A stretch of DNA of 64,000 bases from Heliocidaris erythrogramma (GCA_025617745.1 CM046871.1:35560722-35624721), one strand, 5' to 3'. Numbered from the stretch's first letter, positions 37,367-50,727 are shown. Program-made: numbers and translations. The notes: generated from the letters alone by a model not told the origin.

Positions 37367-37556
37367 CAGTGAAACCTGTCTATAAAGACCACTCAAGGGA
37401 GACAAGAAAAGCAGTCTTTATGAGTAGGGGGTCTTTATGTACAGGTTCGTTTAATACACATTTCAATGAGAAACACTTTTCAAGGGAAACAAAAATTGTG
37501 GTCTTTATAGACAGGTGGCCTTTCTATACAGGTGGTCGCCAAAGCAGGTTTGACTG
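37367..37556. mobile_element. TA-flanked MITE with CAGTGAAACCTG ends
   Basis: CAGTGAAACCTGTCTATAAA at the left and CAGGTTTGACTG at the right form a terminal inverted repeat flanked by TA on both sides. This is the pattern of Tc1/mariner or pogo-type elements. The interior repeats the TTTATAGACAGGT motif. Confidence 0.72.
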
Positions 37557-38136
37557 TACTTTGTAATCAACTATATGAATGAGCTACCAAACCAAAGGGT
37601 AAAAAGGGTAATTGAGAGCATGATCTGGGATCTAAATTATTTCTCTAACTTCCTTATTACTTCAACCGAAAAGAGGAAACACTCAACGGAAGCTTTAAAT
37701 TTAAGCATCTAGTGTTCTATCACCTAAATTCAACAAAATCAGACACATTTTTTTAGGAAAAATAAATATTAACCACAAGAGTGTACTATGTTTCAACCAC
37801 CTTCAGTTCTAATCATACATATTTCTGCCAAATTAAAAAGAGACTTGCTGCAGTTACCTTCAAATTTCACTTTTTGATGAAATGTTTAAGTGTTTATTCC
37901 CTTATTCAAGCTGTAAATAACACATATATAGGACTGATTTGGTCAAACATAAATTCAGACAAATGAAATGATTTCAAGATGTCTAGAATTCCCTCTACCA
38001 AACCAGACTCTACTCAAGACACAGATCTCAAGAAAACCCGAGCTGATGAGCCACAGACATCGATAATTTCATGCTTGAAATTCTCTTCTCCATCGCCTCC
38101 TCTCTCTCTCTCTCCAAATCTTCTTGTCCATCCTAG

Positions 38137-38200
38137 CGCAAAAATGAAGGCTTGACAATGAATAAATATGACAGGCAGCCCAACATGGATGCTGCCTCGC
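38137..38200 (+). CDS. Candidate plus-strand coding exon
   Basis: On the plus strand a long CT-rich tract ending TCCATCCTAG is followed by 64 nt ending at a consensus CGC/GTAAGT donor. The phase-0 frame is open and reads RKNEGLTMNKYDRQPNMDAA then S, a polar, protein-like sequence; exit phase is 1. The surrounding 37980-38380 is less repetitive than its neighbours. No partner exon was found, and the region otherwise lies in a presumed intron of a minus-strand gene, so it would belong to a nested or overlapping plus-strand gene. Function unknown. Confidence 0.33.
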
Positions 38201-39902
38201 GTAAGTCAATTATCCAAACCACCGAGCCCAAAAGGGCAGGCAGCGTAAACGACAGCACACGCATCACTCGCGTCGAATGCTGCATGTACGCTACATGCTT
38301 ACAGGAGATGTGCCATGTCGTAATCGTAATCGTGCACTTTTTTACTTCTGCAGCGATGTAAAACTTTAATCCTATATTCTGTATGAATAGCTAGTTACAC
38401 TTGCACTTTCTATTCGTATAAATGATGAGGGGAGGGGGTTGAGGATGTGGAATTCAGAACATAAGCCGACAAGCTTTTCAACATGATATAATATAGGGTA
38501 ACACTGAGTAATGGTGATGTGATATTAATGTGAAAGAATCTGTCTAAAAGTTATTCTGAATAGCTGGTTATGAACTAAATATGAACAACTGACTTTTATG
38601 AAACTTTGAAATAATCAAAATTTACACAAATTTACCACATCTTGTGGGAAAACATTCCTTACAATTATAAGCACTGGACACTGATACGGGTACATGAGAC
38701 CACACAAAAATGTGGCATCACAGTTTGGTCAATTTTTTTTTCATGGCTACTTTTCCAAAAGCCTTTTGTTCAGTCATTTTACACATTACAGTGGACTGAT
38801 AAAAAACCATTCTCCATGGGGATTTTGGTTTACCATTTCAGCCACCCAATATCATTGTTTTAGTGCACTGTCAGGGTAGTATTAGATAATGAATCAATTC
38901 CTATAATTGGTCTAAAGTGGCATTAAAGTGGTCAAACCTGAACAGCGCCATCTTACAGTGACTGCTAAATTAAGATTATAATTTGAAAATTAATTGCATT
39001 TTATTTTGAAATTTGACAAACAGCTTGTTTTTGGATAAAAGGCACATTTTATATTTCACACTATTATTTCTACTTTGCAAATGCGGAAAATTGCCTACAG
39101 ATACATTCTAAGCTTCTACAAACTAGAATGGAGCATGATGGGAAAATGAGAGGCACAGACACATTTCAAATCCTGTTAAAAGATGTCACCATTAGGAGCT
39201 TCAGTTTACTGTCACTTTAATTTTTCTCATTTGTTCTATCTGCAGATCATGTGTGCAATCATGAGAGCTAGGATTCAATTTCTTTAGAACCCAATCCCTA
39301 TCCACAAACTTTCAGTTCACTGCAAAAAAATCTTAATCATATCCAAATTGTTCTTAGATGTCACTCAGCCTTCTCTTGGAATGTACTGTGTGCAGATACA
39401 GTCTACTTCAAATTTTCCACAGAATTTTTTGCTTTTTTGACAACTCTTTTTCAAGCTGTCATAGCTGACTACTGTCACTGCTTTTGGCTCCTATGTATAT
39501 TCATCATCACAGTCTGAAAGTCAAGACCATGATTACATGAGAGAGTAATGATAATGTATTTGCCATTCCAAACTCTGCAATGTACAGTGCAAAGTATCTC
39601 ATCAGTCATTCGTTTCTTAGGATGTCAGCCATTTGCAAGCTCTGAATAAACACATTTACCACGGGACGGTGGTCGTCGTTGTCGTCAGTGAGAGGGAATG
39701 CCTGGACGACACGCTTGATTGAGTTAGCATACGCTCTACCTGTGCAAGGGGTAGTCCTGTGATAACTCCTTGATCAGTGTGACTTCCGATTTGGCTTATG
39801 CGCGGCTTTTGATCTATCCATTCATAATGTATATTATCACGTTGGTATGTGTCAATATGGTTGTCACTGGGCATCCAATAGAAGGTCTATTAGAATACAC
39901 AG

Positions 39903-39903
39903 G

Positions 39904-39941
<38 letters not shown>
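39903..39941. repeat. (GAT)13 microsatellite
   Basis: A pure GAT run within a low-repeat surrounding. Confidence 0.9.
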
Positions 39942-40452
39942 CACAGCACTTGTATAGCCCCATATATCTGTTAAAAATACATTCAAAGGGGCTTGCTCCA
40001 TAAAAAAGTTACTTGTCACACACTGCTTGCTGAAATATATGGAGACATCCCTAAAATCATGATGGAAAACGGGCATACTCCATCTTGGCTGTGGCCGTCA
40101 CATGATGGCAACATAAAAGGAGGGACATTTTCTTTTTTTTTTTCATAAATACTATAAAAACCATGGGCCGACTGTCATTACAACAATAAGTAAAACGATA
40201 ATTTATAAATACAGTTACCAGGATTTACAAAACACAAATATACAGCCAATCCTCATCATCAGCATCTTTCTCCACGACAGATTTTTGTGATCTTCATGTA
40301 TTTTTGATCATTCTATATTTTGAGATACATCAACATAAACAGAACCATGTCTGTCAATAATAAGCTCAGAAATAATTCTCTTTTTAATATTTAAAAAGAG
40401 AAAATCTTTATTTAAAATATCTTTCCAAATAATGCCAACACCTCATATCACC

Positions 40453-40745
40453 TACGGGTGTCGTAGTCGAGTGGTTTAGGTTTAAACAATTGACTGAAGA
40501 TGCGAAGGTTGTGGATTCGATCCCCAGCACAGAATGTCCTTGACTTTGAGCAAGGCATTTTATCTACATTGCTCCTCCCCACCCAGGTGTTAAATGGGTA
40601 CCTGGTAGGATGCGAAAGTCACGTATTGTGAATTGATCAGCATTGTGAGCATCTGCAAAAGGCACCTGGCTGGAATACTCCCCAGGGAACGGAGAAGGTG
40701 CATACATTGTGTGCCAGCAATCCATGAATCCAATGACTGGGTAAC
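40453..40745 (+). mobile_element. tRNA-headed SINE, second subfamily
   Basis: GGGTGTCGTAGTCGAGTGGT and GGATTCGATCCCCAGCAC give A and B boxes of a leucine/serine-like tRNA head. The body shares CACCCAGGTGTTAAATGGGT ACCTGG with the copy at 28602. The 3' end is less clear. Confidence 0.7.
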
Positions 40746-42639
40746 AATATGATTACCTTTTGCATTAGCTCTGCTCCCAAGATATGTAATCCTTTTCGCT
40801 CACAGATTAAAGTCTAGCACTGCTCTTTAATCCTCTTAAGAATGTGAATGTGAAAACATTGACCTCAAACCATTTCATGCTATTCACCTTGGTCATTATT
40901 ATGTCAATAGCCCTGTTCACATCTGTGAATGTGCATTGGTAAGCGATTTTCCTTGCCTACCGTTCAAATTACTGATGCAATATTCAATTTAATATTCAAT
41001 ATCTCAATTCACAATTCACAAGTTGGAGAATTAACTTTTGGCCAATTTGGGGAAGGGGTAGCATGTACATGTGCACATGTTTTTCATAACTGGAAGGAAA
41101 ACAATAATTTATAAATACAGTTTAATACCAGGATATATGAAATATATAATTTTGGCCAATTTGGGGAAGGGGCAGCAAATACATAAACATGTGAACAATA
41201 TTTCATAACTTCAATCACTACAGCTTTATCACAAACAAGGAAATAAAATACATATATTTAACTTCTTTGACCTTTCTTAACACTATGAAAAGGAACTACA
41301 TGGAAAGGCAACTTGTAATGCAAATGCTGCAAAAAATCTCAACAAAACAAAATCCGCTTATACATGGTCACAAACAAGTGAATATCCTTCAATTCTAAGC
41401 ATAACCTTACTAAATTTAAGATGATATTTTAAGCTCCCATGTCCCCAGACAGTAGTTGCTCTATCCTAGGGTTCAATTACAAGATTGCATAAAGATAACC
41501 TCAACAGACACTAAGGCCTTCCCCCACTGACGTCAAGTGCCCCAATTCTAATTGAAGTCCCTCACCCAAAACTAATATGTCGGACTACACAAATGCCTCC
41601 GGCAAAGTCATGAATTTTGATTATATGCACAGCTTGCATTATAACAAAAATTTCATACAAAATTCATAAGGAGCATCGGTTGTCTTTTCTTTTCTTTTTT
41701 GTCTACTCTTAGCTTCAGTACATAGAGCTTTGATGCAACAAAGAGGACAATATATATAGTACATGTAGGTCATCTAGGTCGACAATTGAAATAATAGAGA
41801 ATTAATACTGAAAAACTGTAAAACTGGATTTGTTACATTGACAAATTATCTTCAAAGTCTCTTATTTTATACTTCTTATATGATAGCTGTAACGATGAAT
41901 GTTCGGTTATCAGCATACAGAAATTTCATGCATAACAGCAGCAGCGCGCAAACAGTCAATGCGCAGATGTTAACCATGCATTTGTCTACATGTACATGAC
42001 ATTGTCATGAGTATCACAGAAGACATGTTTATGATTCCCTCTGATTAATCCTTTTTTTTGAGAAATATAATCTCAAGTTCTCTTGGGGAAAATTAACGCT
42101 TTGCTATTCACATGATAAAAATTTAAGTTATAAACCACCCAGATTGGACTCCACTTTTATGACAGGTCTTATGTAATGTTTTTAACACCAAAGACATAAA
42201 AATATATGCTACATGGAGGGAAGTTTCTGAAAAATAAATTGGTTTTTTTTTAATTAACTGGCAATACACTTATGAACATACATGTATTATAAGTATCTTT
42301 GTTGAAGGGTACATGTACCAATCACCAAAATATATTTTTCTCTGTATGGTAGAGGTTCCATATTGCTATACTATATTCAAATATTACTTTCATAAAGAGA
42401 TATTGAAAATTTAATTACACTCTCAATAGACATGAAAAGCAACTAGTGAGTAGACTAGTCGACGCACCCGTATGCTTTTACAAAATATCGGGCCAGCACG
42501 GAAATGCAGTCAGAGTTGGGTTCAGCATAGGTATTTTCATGTTTATTTCCTTTATACTCCTATTTGGTGACCTAAAGAAAGCCAAGTAAACTTATTGGAC
42601 GGTGATTTTATACTTTCTAGATGACGCAGTTTATTTTTT

Positions 42640-43080
42640 TAGGTAATTGGTACGCGTTTATCGTCACGAAAACAACTAGCGAAAATGTCTGTGTTATCTG
42701 CGATAATAACTGTGCATGTACATGAGAAATGTTGGGTTATAAATATACAGCCCTCGAAAATATTATTAGGCCAAACTTCTGTAATAAGGGTACTATAATA
42801 TGCATTCAAATTTATAAAAATGATTTGTGTTTGTATTTCATTGAATGAATACCAAATTCCAGCAATTATACCTTGTTTTTATGATATTTTATTTCCTTCT
42901 TACCACAAAAATAACACTATCACCATTCTTGGTCTAATAATTTTTTTTCAATGGCTCTGCACGTGATTGGTATGCTTTAATCATCACAAAAACAACTTGC
43001 GAAAATGTCTGTCATCTGCGATAATAACTGTGCATGTACATGAGAAATGCTGGGTTATAAATATACAGGTAATGTACATG
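42640..43080. repeat. Direct duplication of ~110 bp, spaced by ~320 bp
   Basis: AATTGGTACGCGTTTATCGT ... GAAATGTTGGGTTATAAATA at 42644-42750 returns as GATTGGTATGCTTTAATCAT ... GAAATGCTGGGTTATAAATA at 42966-43070. Confidence 0.75.
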
Positions 43081-44218
43081 TATATGATACAACCCTTTCA
43101 TGATATGGAGCTAAATATATCAAAGACGGTATCAACCCCCTCAAAATGCCATAAAATGGCACGTTAAGAAATATTGATTTCGCTTTTAATGTCATTGCAT
43201 TTCAGAATGAGTCTGCTGTAATGTGCATGAAACTGATACATGAGAAAATAATGTCTTTTCCACTGTGTAGTATATTTCCAATTCTTTATATTTCGAGAAA
43301 ATTTCCTCTTGCTGTAAGTACATGGATATATACCTGAGAAAATATTAATATTAATAACACAGAACTTTAGTTGTACAATATAACATCTATTAAACTATAT
43401 TCCCTGAATGTACACAAACAACATTGTAAATATATTTCATTGATGCTTTAATTGTTATGTCATTGTTTACTCATTCTGTTGCACAGTCAACCTCGCTCAA
43501 GTCGACGTCGCATGTGTCGAATAGTCGCTCAAGTCGATGAAAATAAAAGGTCCCAATTTATCCTCATAGACTTACATGTACATGTACGTGTGTTAATCCT
43601 TTGTTCAAGTTGATTTTTGTAGGTCGAATACTCGCCTATATTGATCAAATTCTCAGAACAATACCATGAAACAACATTAAATTTACACCGCGCAAGTCGA
43701 ACTAGACGGTGATGTGAAATCAATCATTGTCGAAACTGCCACAAGCCGATTTTGTTTACAAAAATTCCCCGACTTGCTAGCGATCTCCGCGTCCTCTCTT
43801 GCGCACTCTCATGTGAAGAACAAGATCATGTGTTAAGTCATGTTTGCACGGCCGGCCAGCTGGCCGGACAGACTCCGTACCTGCATGCACTGCATGCAGT
43901 TTTATTGCCTTCAAGGCCATGTGCATATAAATGGATGTAAGGGAGGATTTAAGACATTGGAATTAATCACTGGACGTGTCTGGTTTTATTCTTGTAACTT
44001 GTAACAGGAGTGTATTCTTATTTTCTCGATGTCAGCACAATATAAATCATGGTACATTATGTGATGAGAACTCCCAATCGATCAAACCGTCGGGCCGCCA
44101 GCCACAGTCCCTGTGTTATGTATACATGTACATGTACACGTACGCGTAAGTTAGATTTTCGACTTCCGCACAAGTCGAAAATCGTCTAAGTCGACGCATT
44201 TCACTCCGTCCTGTCATG

Positions 44219-44245
44219 AATATATATATATATATATATATATAT
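44219..44245. repeat. (AT)n microsatellite
   Basis: An uninterrupted AT run of about 27 bp. Confidence 0.9.
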
Positions 44246-44969
44246 TCAAAGTGTTGGGTAAAGCATTATAATAATTATTCTTATGTGTGTTAAAATAAAA
44301 AATTCCATTTTCTTCCTCTTGAAAATCTACATTGCACATACATTATACTGTACTTTAGCAGATCAGACTTAGAAATCATTGCATGAACAATAGGATCTGT
44401 TACTAACAATTTTTGTGGGGAAATACATTTCCTCTCGGTGTTGCTGCTTCAACTTACAGTTAGGCTCTTGTTGTATCATTTCATTGAAATACTGGAAACG
44501 TGGAATATTTTGCAGTGTGGAAATTTTCGCGCGTTTCGCACATCATGAAAAGTGCACGAAAATAAAAACACGCGAATATTTTTGTTTATGTATTCTTTTG
44601 CCCATCGAGATTAGCGCGTTGGCGGAATTAAAAACACGTGAAATTCACTTTACTCAGCCGAGCGCGAAAAATTAATCGCCCGAAGATTTCCACTTTTACA
44701 GTAATGTCTTTAATATTGTTTGGTTTATAGCAAACTCCACTTAGAAAATTCCAAAACAAAAGTGATACTCAAAACAAGGAAATACAAGTAACACAATATC
44801 CTGCATAAGTGGCACTTTCATTCTTCCATTCCTGATTACATGTTTGCCAGCCAAGGAGTCATATTTAACCCTTTGCATGTAACAACAAGGTGGATCCTGT
44901 ATTAAGCCTATGAAAATAGAAATCATAAGCTTGTCATAGTAACACACAACTCATGCATGTGTACTTCAT

Positions 44970-45339
44970 TTAAAGAGAAGGTTGAGTTCTGGGAAAGGTG
45001 AAAAATAATTTGTGAGCTTCCTCATTCCTTTTATGTCAGTTTGGAAGAACATCAGTAGAAATTCCCCTGAAAGGGATTGCTCCTCAATTGCCCTCATATT
45101 CGAAATAGGTTCGGGCCGAACATTCACGCCACATGTGTGTGTGCAGTCCCATTACCCATTTCTGTGTGCACTGCATGTGCTTTTCTGCTTGATTTGGTAA
45201 ATTTGTTATCATTTTGATGATTCCAAAACCCAACAGTATACATCAATTCTTATGTAGACATGATCAACCTTTCCAAATTGCTTTAAGTTTCTTTTACAAA
45301 TTATGTATTTGCAGGACCAGAACTCAACTTTAACTTTAA
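44970..45339 (+). mobile_element. Family A MITE, full copy
   Basis: TTAA at both ends, the GGTTGAGTTCTGGGAAAGG start, the ACATGTGTGTGTGCAGTCCC interior and the CCAGAACTCAACTTTAACTTTAA-type end are all present. Confidence 0.78.
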
Positions 45340-45364
45340 GCACCCTACCCTTGATAAACACAAT

Positions 45365-45858
45365 AGCTACATTCATACGGGACTTGTGGTTTCAAAACTT
45401 TAAGATAGCACACTTGAAGTTAACAAAACCACGACTCACTAACCGCAACAAGGGTTCACACGAGCCTAAGACGAGTTGAAAGTACAGGCCGAGCGATCGT
45501 TGTGGTTAACCCCAGAAGTAGATATTACCAATTGTGTGTACAGTACCCATACAGATCTTGTGTTCATAATTCGCGCAAAGGGTATGACCCGGAAGTTTAA
45601 CCTGAACAGCGAGGTCAGCGTTAACCACAAGCTTGCGAAACTTAAAGTTTATTACGTTCAGCATGGTCCAAAACTGCGATGGACGACCACCCACTAATCT
45701 ACGAGTCCGTTCTACGAGTGGTTTCAGCGTTAACCACAAGCTCGCTTTCCGTTCATATGGTCTGAAACTACAAGATATCTACAAGTTAACTTAAAGTTCT
45801 GAAACTACAAGCAGAACATGATGGATCGAAGCAGAGGTTTAGCTCCCATCATGAGAAA
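45365..45858. mobile_element. Palindromic MITE (CATACGGGACTCGTGG family), longer copy
   Basis: It shares CTACATTCATACGGGACTTG, CCGCAACAAGGGTTCACACG and CCATACAGATCTTGTGTT with the copy at 30283. It carries extra sequence around 45660-45770. Confidence 0.65.
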
Positions 45859-46136
45859 CTGACTATTATCAGTGTTCATCCCCTTTTACAAGATCTGACT
45901 TTTTATGTATTTCATATTATTATTTTGAGCAGCTCATTTCTGTCTGTGTTATATACTATGCAGTTATTAAAAATGTAATCCACAGCTGTGCATGCTCCTT
46001 GCTTTTTTGTCCACATGTCATTCCAGTAATTCACTCATATCACTCTTGGGGAACGAGGTGTTAGGGGAGCGTGGAGCGTGGAGCGTGGAGGGGCTACATC
46101 TCGTCCCTGGATTTTGAAAATTCAGATCATTTCAGG

Positions 46137-46335
46137 TAATCTCCACCTCATATTCAGGCAGCTAGGTACCATGAACATCCTCATAGGGCTGCGAGGGGCC
46201 AGAATATTCTCGTATTCAGGCAGCAAGGTGCCATGAACATCCTCATAGGGCAACGAGAGGCCAGAATATTCTCGTATTCAGGCAACGGGATGCCAAAATA
46301 TCCATATTCAGGTAGCAAGATGCCCAAATTTATAA
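46137..46335. repeat. Three-unit tandem repeat (~60 bp)
   Basis: ATATTCAGGCAGCTAGGTAC, ATGAACATCCTCATAGGG and CAGAATATTCTCGTATTC recur in three diverging units. Confidence 0.7.
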
Positions 46336-47338
46336 TTATTTTCAATAAAAGAAAGGTGTCAAAAATTTTGCTCCCAAGCAAAGCCAGCGCACAGAAAATT
46401 TAGAAACTTGATAGCTAATATTCCAGCAAAAGGTGTCAGCCCCCTCGTGGACATGTGCCCATACATGTATGCATATCACCCATGGTACCTCCCAATTATG
46501 TTCTATATAAATAAACCTGCAATATCTTTAGAATACATAAAACATGCTGCTTCAAACATAACTCTATTCATCTTGCAGTTGGCTGATCCAAGCTGGCAGA
46601 AAATTGAATCAATTAAAAAACACTGCTCATGCAGGCTATAATAATTTTGAATTAATTCAGCACATGAGTTTGTCATAGATTGCCATGCTCACTGTACATA
46701 AATCGAGTCGTTGAGGCAAGAACTACAATCGGGGGCTAATCATGCGCCCAGACATGCACAAGAATCACAAATTTATCAAATATAAAAATGGTCGTCTTCT
46801 CATCTGTATTCATGAGTAGGAGACAGGGAGAGGCCAATGTAGTCTGGGGGATGATATTGCACAGTAAAGAACATACATGTAGTCTATAGATACTTACATT
46901 ATATGCGTGACATGGCTTATATCTGCCTCTATACTGCACATATTCAATGTGATACTTCATATCAAGACGTATGTATCAGCCTTATTGTTTTTATTTCGAT
47001 TTTAAGACACATGCTTCGGCAACATTTGCTCTCTGGTCAATTTCTGATACTACCCGTAATCAAATTTTTAACTTTAAACCTGGACCAACTTTGTAACACT
47101 ATAATTATACAGCAACTAATCCTAACCTAATTGATGATTTTTACTACAGAATTGAAGAAAAACATTGGAAAGAGAAATACTGAGGCTTTTCATCTTCTTT
47201 CACTCATTAGATCAGAGTAAAATGCTAGAATGAACAGAAAGCCAAAATCAGACAATATAAACAGAAGCTATAAAAGGAACAAAAGGTGCAAAAAATAATG
47301 GACTGATGATATGTATTTAGCAGAGCATCTACAATTAA

Positions 47339-47880
47339 AGGGGAAGTCCACCTTGGAATTTAGTTGATTTGAATAAAAGCAGAAAAAGGAGAGAAAAAGG
47401 ATTAGTGAAAGTTTAAGCAAAATCTGATAAGAAATAATAAAGTTATGAATTTTTGTAGTTGTAATCAATCAAACACAAAATGGTAACTCTGTGACGTATA
47501 TATTGCGATTCCTCTCACATTGCTCCTTACAAATATTTCCATAAATTTTCATTTTCTTAGTTGTTTATGAAGGAATACACTCATTCCATACAGGTTTTGT
47601 ATATAAAACATATGTGCAATGGTTTTACCTAGGGTGTATGATTTAATATTTTCTTTAGAAAAAAATGAAATTTATGATTTTTTAAGTACAGGGCAAATGG
47701 GAGAGGAGCTCGCAAGATACATCACAGAGCTGCTAATGTGTGTTTGATTAAAACTACAACTTCAAAATTCAGAACCTTCTTATTTCTAGTCTGATTTTGC
47801 TCCAACTTTCATTGATCTGTTTCTTTAATTTTCTGCTTCTTTTAAATCAACTTCATATCAGGGTGGACTTTTCCTTTTAA
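47339..47880. mobile_element. Long palindromic MITE with AAGTCCACC ends
   Basis: AAAGGGGAAGTCCACCTTGG and its complement near GGGTGGACTTTTCCTTTT bound a 540-bp element. Paired arms contain GCAAAATCTGATAAGAAATA and TTGTAATCAATCAAACACAA with matching complements on the far side. Confidence 0.65.
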
Positions 47881-48302
47881 TAAAAAGGTGACATTTATAG
47901 ATATATCTCTCATCTGCCAAGTTTCTATATATACATTACTGTGCTGCAGTAGAAAGTACTTTACTACAACTAAACAATCTGGTTTCTTTTGTCCAATGCA
48001 AAAGTTCAGTCAATAAAGGTCAAACTTCTCATATTCTCCATTTGGAATTTTTGATGAAAAGGCGGAGTTCTGAGAATACTTATAAACCGATTTTACTGAG
48101 CTATCTTTTCTGTCTCCATGAATTTATGCTTTCAATATCATATCATATATAAAAGAATTTTCCTCTTGAAAGCTATATGTATACCATAAGAATAACGATT
48201 ACTCTGGAATTTGTCAAAAATTAAAACCAGATCTCTTGAAATATCAAATTCTGTACATCTACTCGTATTACTTTCTTTACTAGTCCCACATGTGTGCATA
48301 TA

Positions 48303-48490
48303 TGTGTGTGTGTGTGTGTGTGTAATTGGGTTTCTACAGACGTGTATCAATCAGATATGATTATTTACGTCTGGGACCGACCTTTAACGTCACCATCCGA
48401 AAGACGTGACTCAGTCTCGAACCTGGTCCGCTGAATCAGTTTATAACTTCCACTGGTAGCTGGATTACAGGCGCACGCCACAACGCCCAG
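48303..48490 (-). mobile_element. SINE with 7SL-like head and CA tail
   Basis: The same 185-bp element in the opposite orientation, with its (CA)n tail seen as (TG)n at the left and the 7SL-like head at the right (GCGCACGCCACAACGCCCAG). Confidence 0.72.
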
Positions 48491-49029
48491 CATATATGTG
48501 TATTGGATTTAACTGGTTTTCAACAAGATTTCATAATTTTCATACAATACTGCTCTTTATCAAATGAATACACCCCCTCTCTCGGTCGCTACTCACAAAG
48601 GTATATTTCTACACACGTTGTACATCTATAGATGTAGAGATTTCACGTTCAATATCGGTAAACGTATGGGATTGGCGAGCACTATACCTAATGGACTGTG
48701 AATTATCAGTTTGCTCACACTGTGTGAAAATTATGCTAATGACACATGTTGGCTTAGGAACAGCTGTCTTGCTTGCCTTTCACTGAAGTACAGCTATAAC
48801 CAGTTTTCATTTCTCAGAGTCTGACCATTTATATGTGTGAAAGAATTTCTCATTAAAGGGCCAGTCAGACCTAAATGATAACGAAAACAGTAAATCATTC
48901 CTAAATTGCTCCCCTGTTGTTGTGTGGAAAATTGCATTGGAAATCAGTGTAGTTCAGACCTCAACGATCTTGTTGTGATCGCTTAGCAAGCCTAGTACCT
49001 CCTTGCTCAGACAGACCTCAGCGATAATA

Positions 49030-49225
49030 AAGTGAAACCTGTATATACATGTAAAGACCACTAACTGAAGACAAGAAAAGCGGTCTTTATGAGTAGGTGG
49101 TCTTTATCTACAGGTTCCTTAAGCACACGTTTCAATGAGAAACAAATTTCAAAGGAAACAAAAACGATGGTGTTCATAGACAGGTGGTCCTTCTATACAG
49201 GTGGTTGCTAAAGCAGGTTTGACTG
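49030..49225. mobile_element. TA-flanked MITE nested in composite
   Basis: AAGTGAAACCTGTATATACA to CAGGTTTGACTG, colinear with 37367-37556. It lies within the outer element at 48855-49688. Confidence 0.7.
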
Positions 49226-49261
49226 TATCTGTGAACCAATAATATCACTCCTTCGATCAGT

Positions 49262-49399
49262 GGGGCGTTTCATCAAGTGTTTTGTCAGTGATTTTCACCA
49301 TCAGCTGTTATAAGCTACTGAAATCCTTGCATCTGATTGGCTGAGAGCAAATTTGTCAGTGAAAATCACTGACAAGCTAGACACTTGATGAAACACCCC
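49262..49399. mobile_element. Family C-related palindromic MITE, first of a pair
   Basis: GGGGCGTTTCATCAAGTGTT pairs with ACACTTGATGAAACACCCCC. The core GCATCTGATTGGCTGAGAGC is the complement of the family C core, so the two subfamilies share the centre but differ in the arms. Confidence 0.75.
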
Positions 49400-49417
49400 C
49401 CTGAAAAAAGAAATCAG

Positions 49418-49553
49418 AGGAGCGTTTCATCAAGTGTTTTGTCAGCGATTTTTACCAACAACTGTTATAAGCTACTGAAATCCTTGCATCTGATTGGCTG
49501 AGAGCAAATTTGTCAGTGAAAATCACTGACAAGGCACTTGATGAAATGCTCCC
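49418..49553. mobile_element. Family C-related palindromic MITE, second of a pair
   Basis: A near-identical copy of 49262-49399 in the same orientation, about 20 bp away: GGAGCGTTTCATCAAGTGTT to CACTTGATGAAATGCTCCC. Confidence 0.75.
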
Positions 49554-50727
49554 GATATCAGTTCAGCAGAAGCCAAACAGGCAGTATCCACCATGTTTGG
49601 TTGAATTTGACAGAACCCCAACGATTTCATCGTTCAGGTGTGACCACTTTTATCGTTATCATTATCGTTAAGGTCTGACCGGCCCTTTAAAAGAACAGCA
49701 AAATTTGCTACTGTCACTCTCTGTGTACTGTGCAATTGACATAATGATCCACATACATGTACACTCACACAAAATACATATATTCTTGAAACCAAAAAAT
49801 TATTTTGTTTGAAAACTGTTTTTCATCATTGCTTGGCAACGTCAGGATATCTCAAGCAAATCTATTATGACCCAGTAATTTTTTCAAGGCTCTAATATGT
49901 GCACATCCTGTTTAAAACTGTGTAGTGTAGAGAGAGAGAGAGAGAGAGAAAGTGAGTGAAAAATATGATCAGATCAAACAGAGACAGAGATACCAATGTA
50001 GAATGTAGAGACATAAGGGGCAGGCTTAATAAGTTATGGTTTAAAAACATCTTTCTTTTACACCCCATAAAACATTTTTAAAGATATAAATAAAGAATAA
50101 ACAGAAGGCTAAACTGTAAAAGCATCTATAATGTGCCATAATCTAGAAAGTTAAACACAAGATCTGATACTAAAACAAAGACCTTAATTTTTTTAAAGCC
50201 CAAAATGCAATTTTGTAGGAATATAATGTAAAGAAGTTACTGACTTCATGCTTTTTATCTCCAAAGTGATATAATTAACAAGTCTGTGACAGTAAAATTT
50301 CTAATTATTTTTTTTAATGTGTTTCTTTGTTTCAAAAGCAAGTTACAAAAAATAGTAATCATACAAATACCACAGACAAATAATCATGCCTCTCTGATGA
50401 ATTGAGCCCCAGCTAAATCCTTCCAGTGGTTCTTAGATTATGTACCAATCTTCTTTTTTCACACCTCATTGCTAAACCCTGTAAAGAACCCCTACAATCT
50501 GGAATTAATCCTATTGTCAGAGTATTGATCTAACTATACACAGCCAATCATCATGTAAAATAACAAACACACCCACCTCTAAAGTCTGTTATTTTATAAG
50601 CAAATCTAAACTGATCTTATTGAGGGTGTAATTGTCAGTAATCAATAGAATGACTTCCTCCTTTGATGATAAAAGACATGCTAATCAATTTGGTTAAAAC
50701 CTAAATGCTTGTTACTGGTACTGAGAC

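Larger units (their letters stand above)
38880..44968. other. Long non-coding stretch
   Basis: Besides the SINE at 40453, the GAT run and the 42.6-43.1 kb duplication, it holds a repeat-like block at 38920-39220 (ends resembling TTACAGTGACTGCTAA and CAGTTTACTGTCACTTT). Several GTCGAC/TCGAC-rich lines lie around 43490-44200. No exon supported. Confidence 0.4.
48855..49688. mobile_element. Composite MITE with three nested insertions
   Basis: Outer ends TTAAAGGGCCAGTCAGACCT and AGGTCTGACCGGCCCTTTAA pair, with inner complementary blocks around TCGTTATCATTATCGTTA and ATGATAACGAAAACA. Inside lie a CAGTGAAACC element (49030-49225) and the two family C-related palindromes (49262-49399, 49418-49553). 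Confidence 0.72.

Noticed and set aside
37846-37898. Minus-strand block with good acceptor and donor
   Set aside because: All three frames contain stops, so it cannot be an internal coding exon; chance or a non-coding exon at most.
46894-46929. Minus-strand 36-nt block with GTAAGTATC donor
   Set aside because: The acceptor is poor and the phase does not connect to neighbouring candidates.
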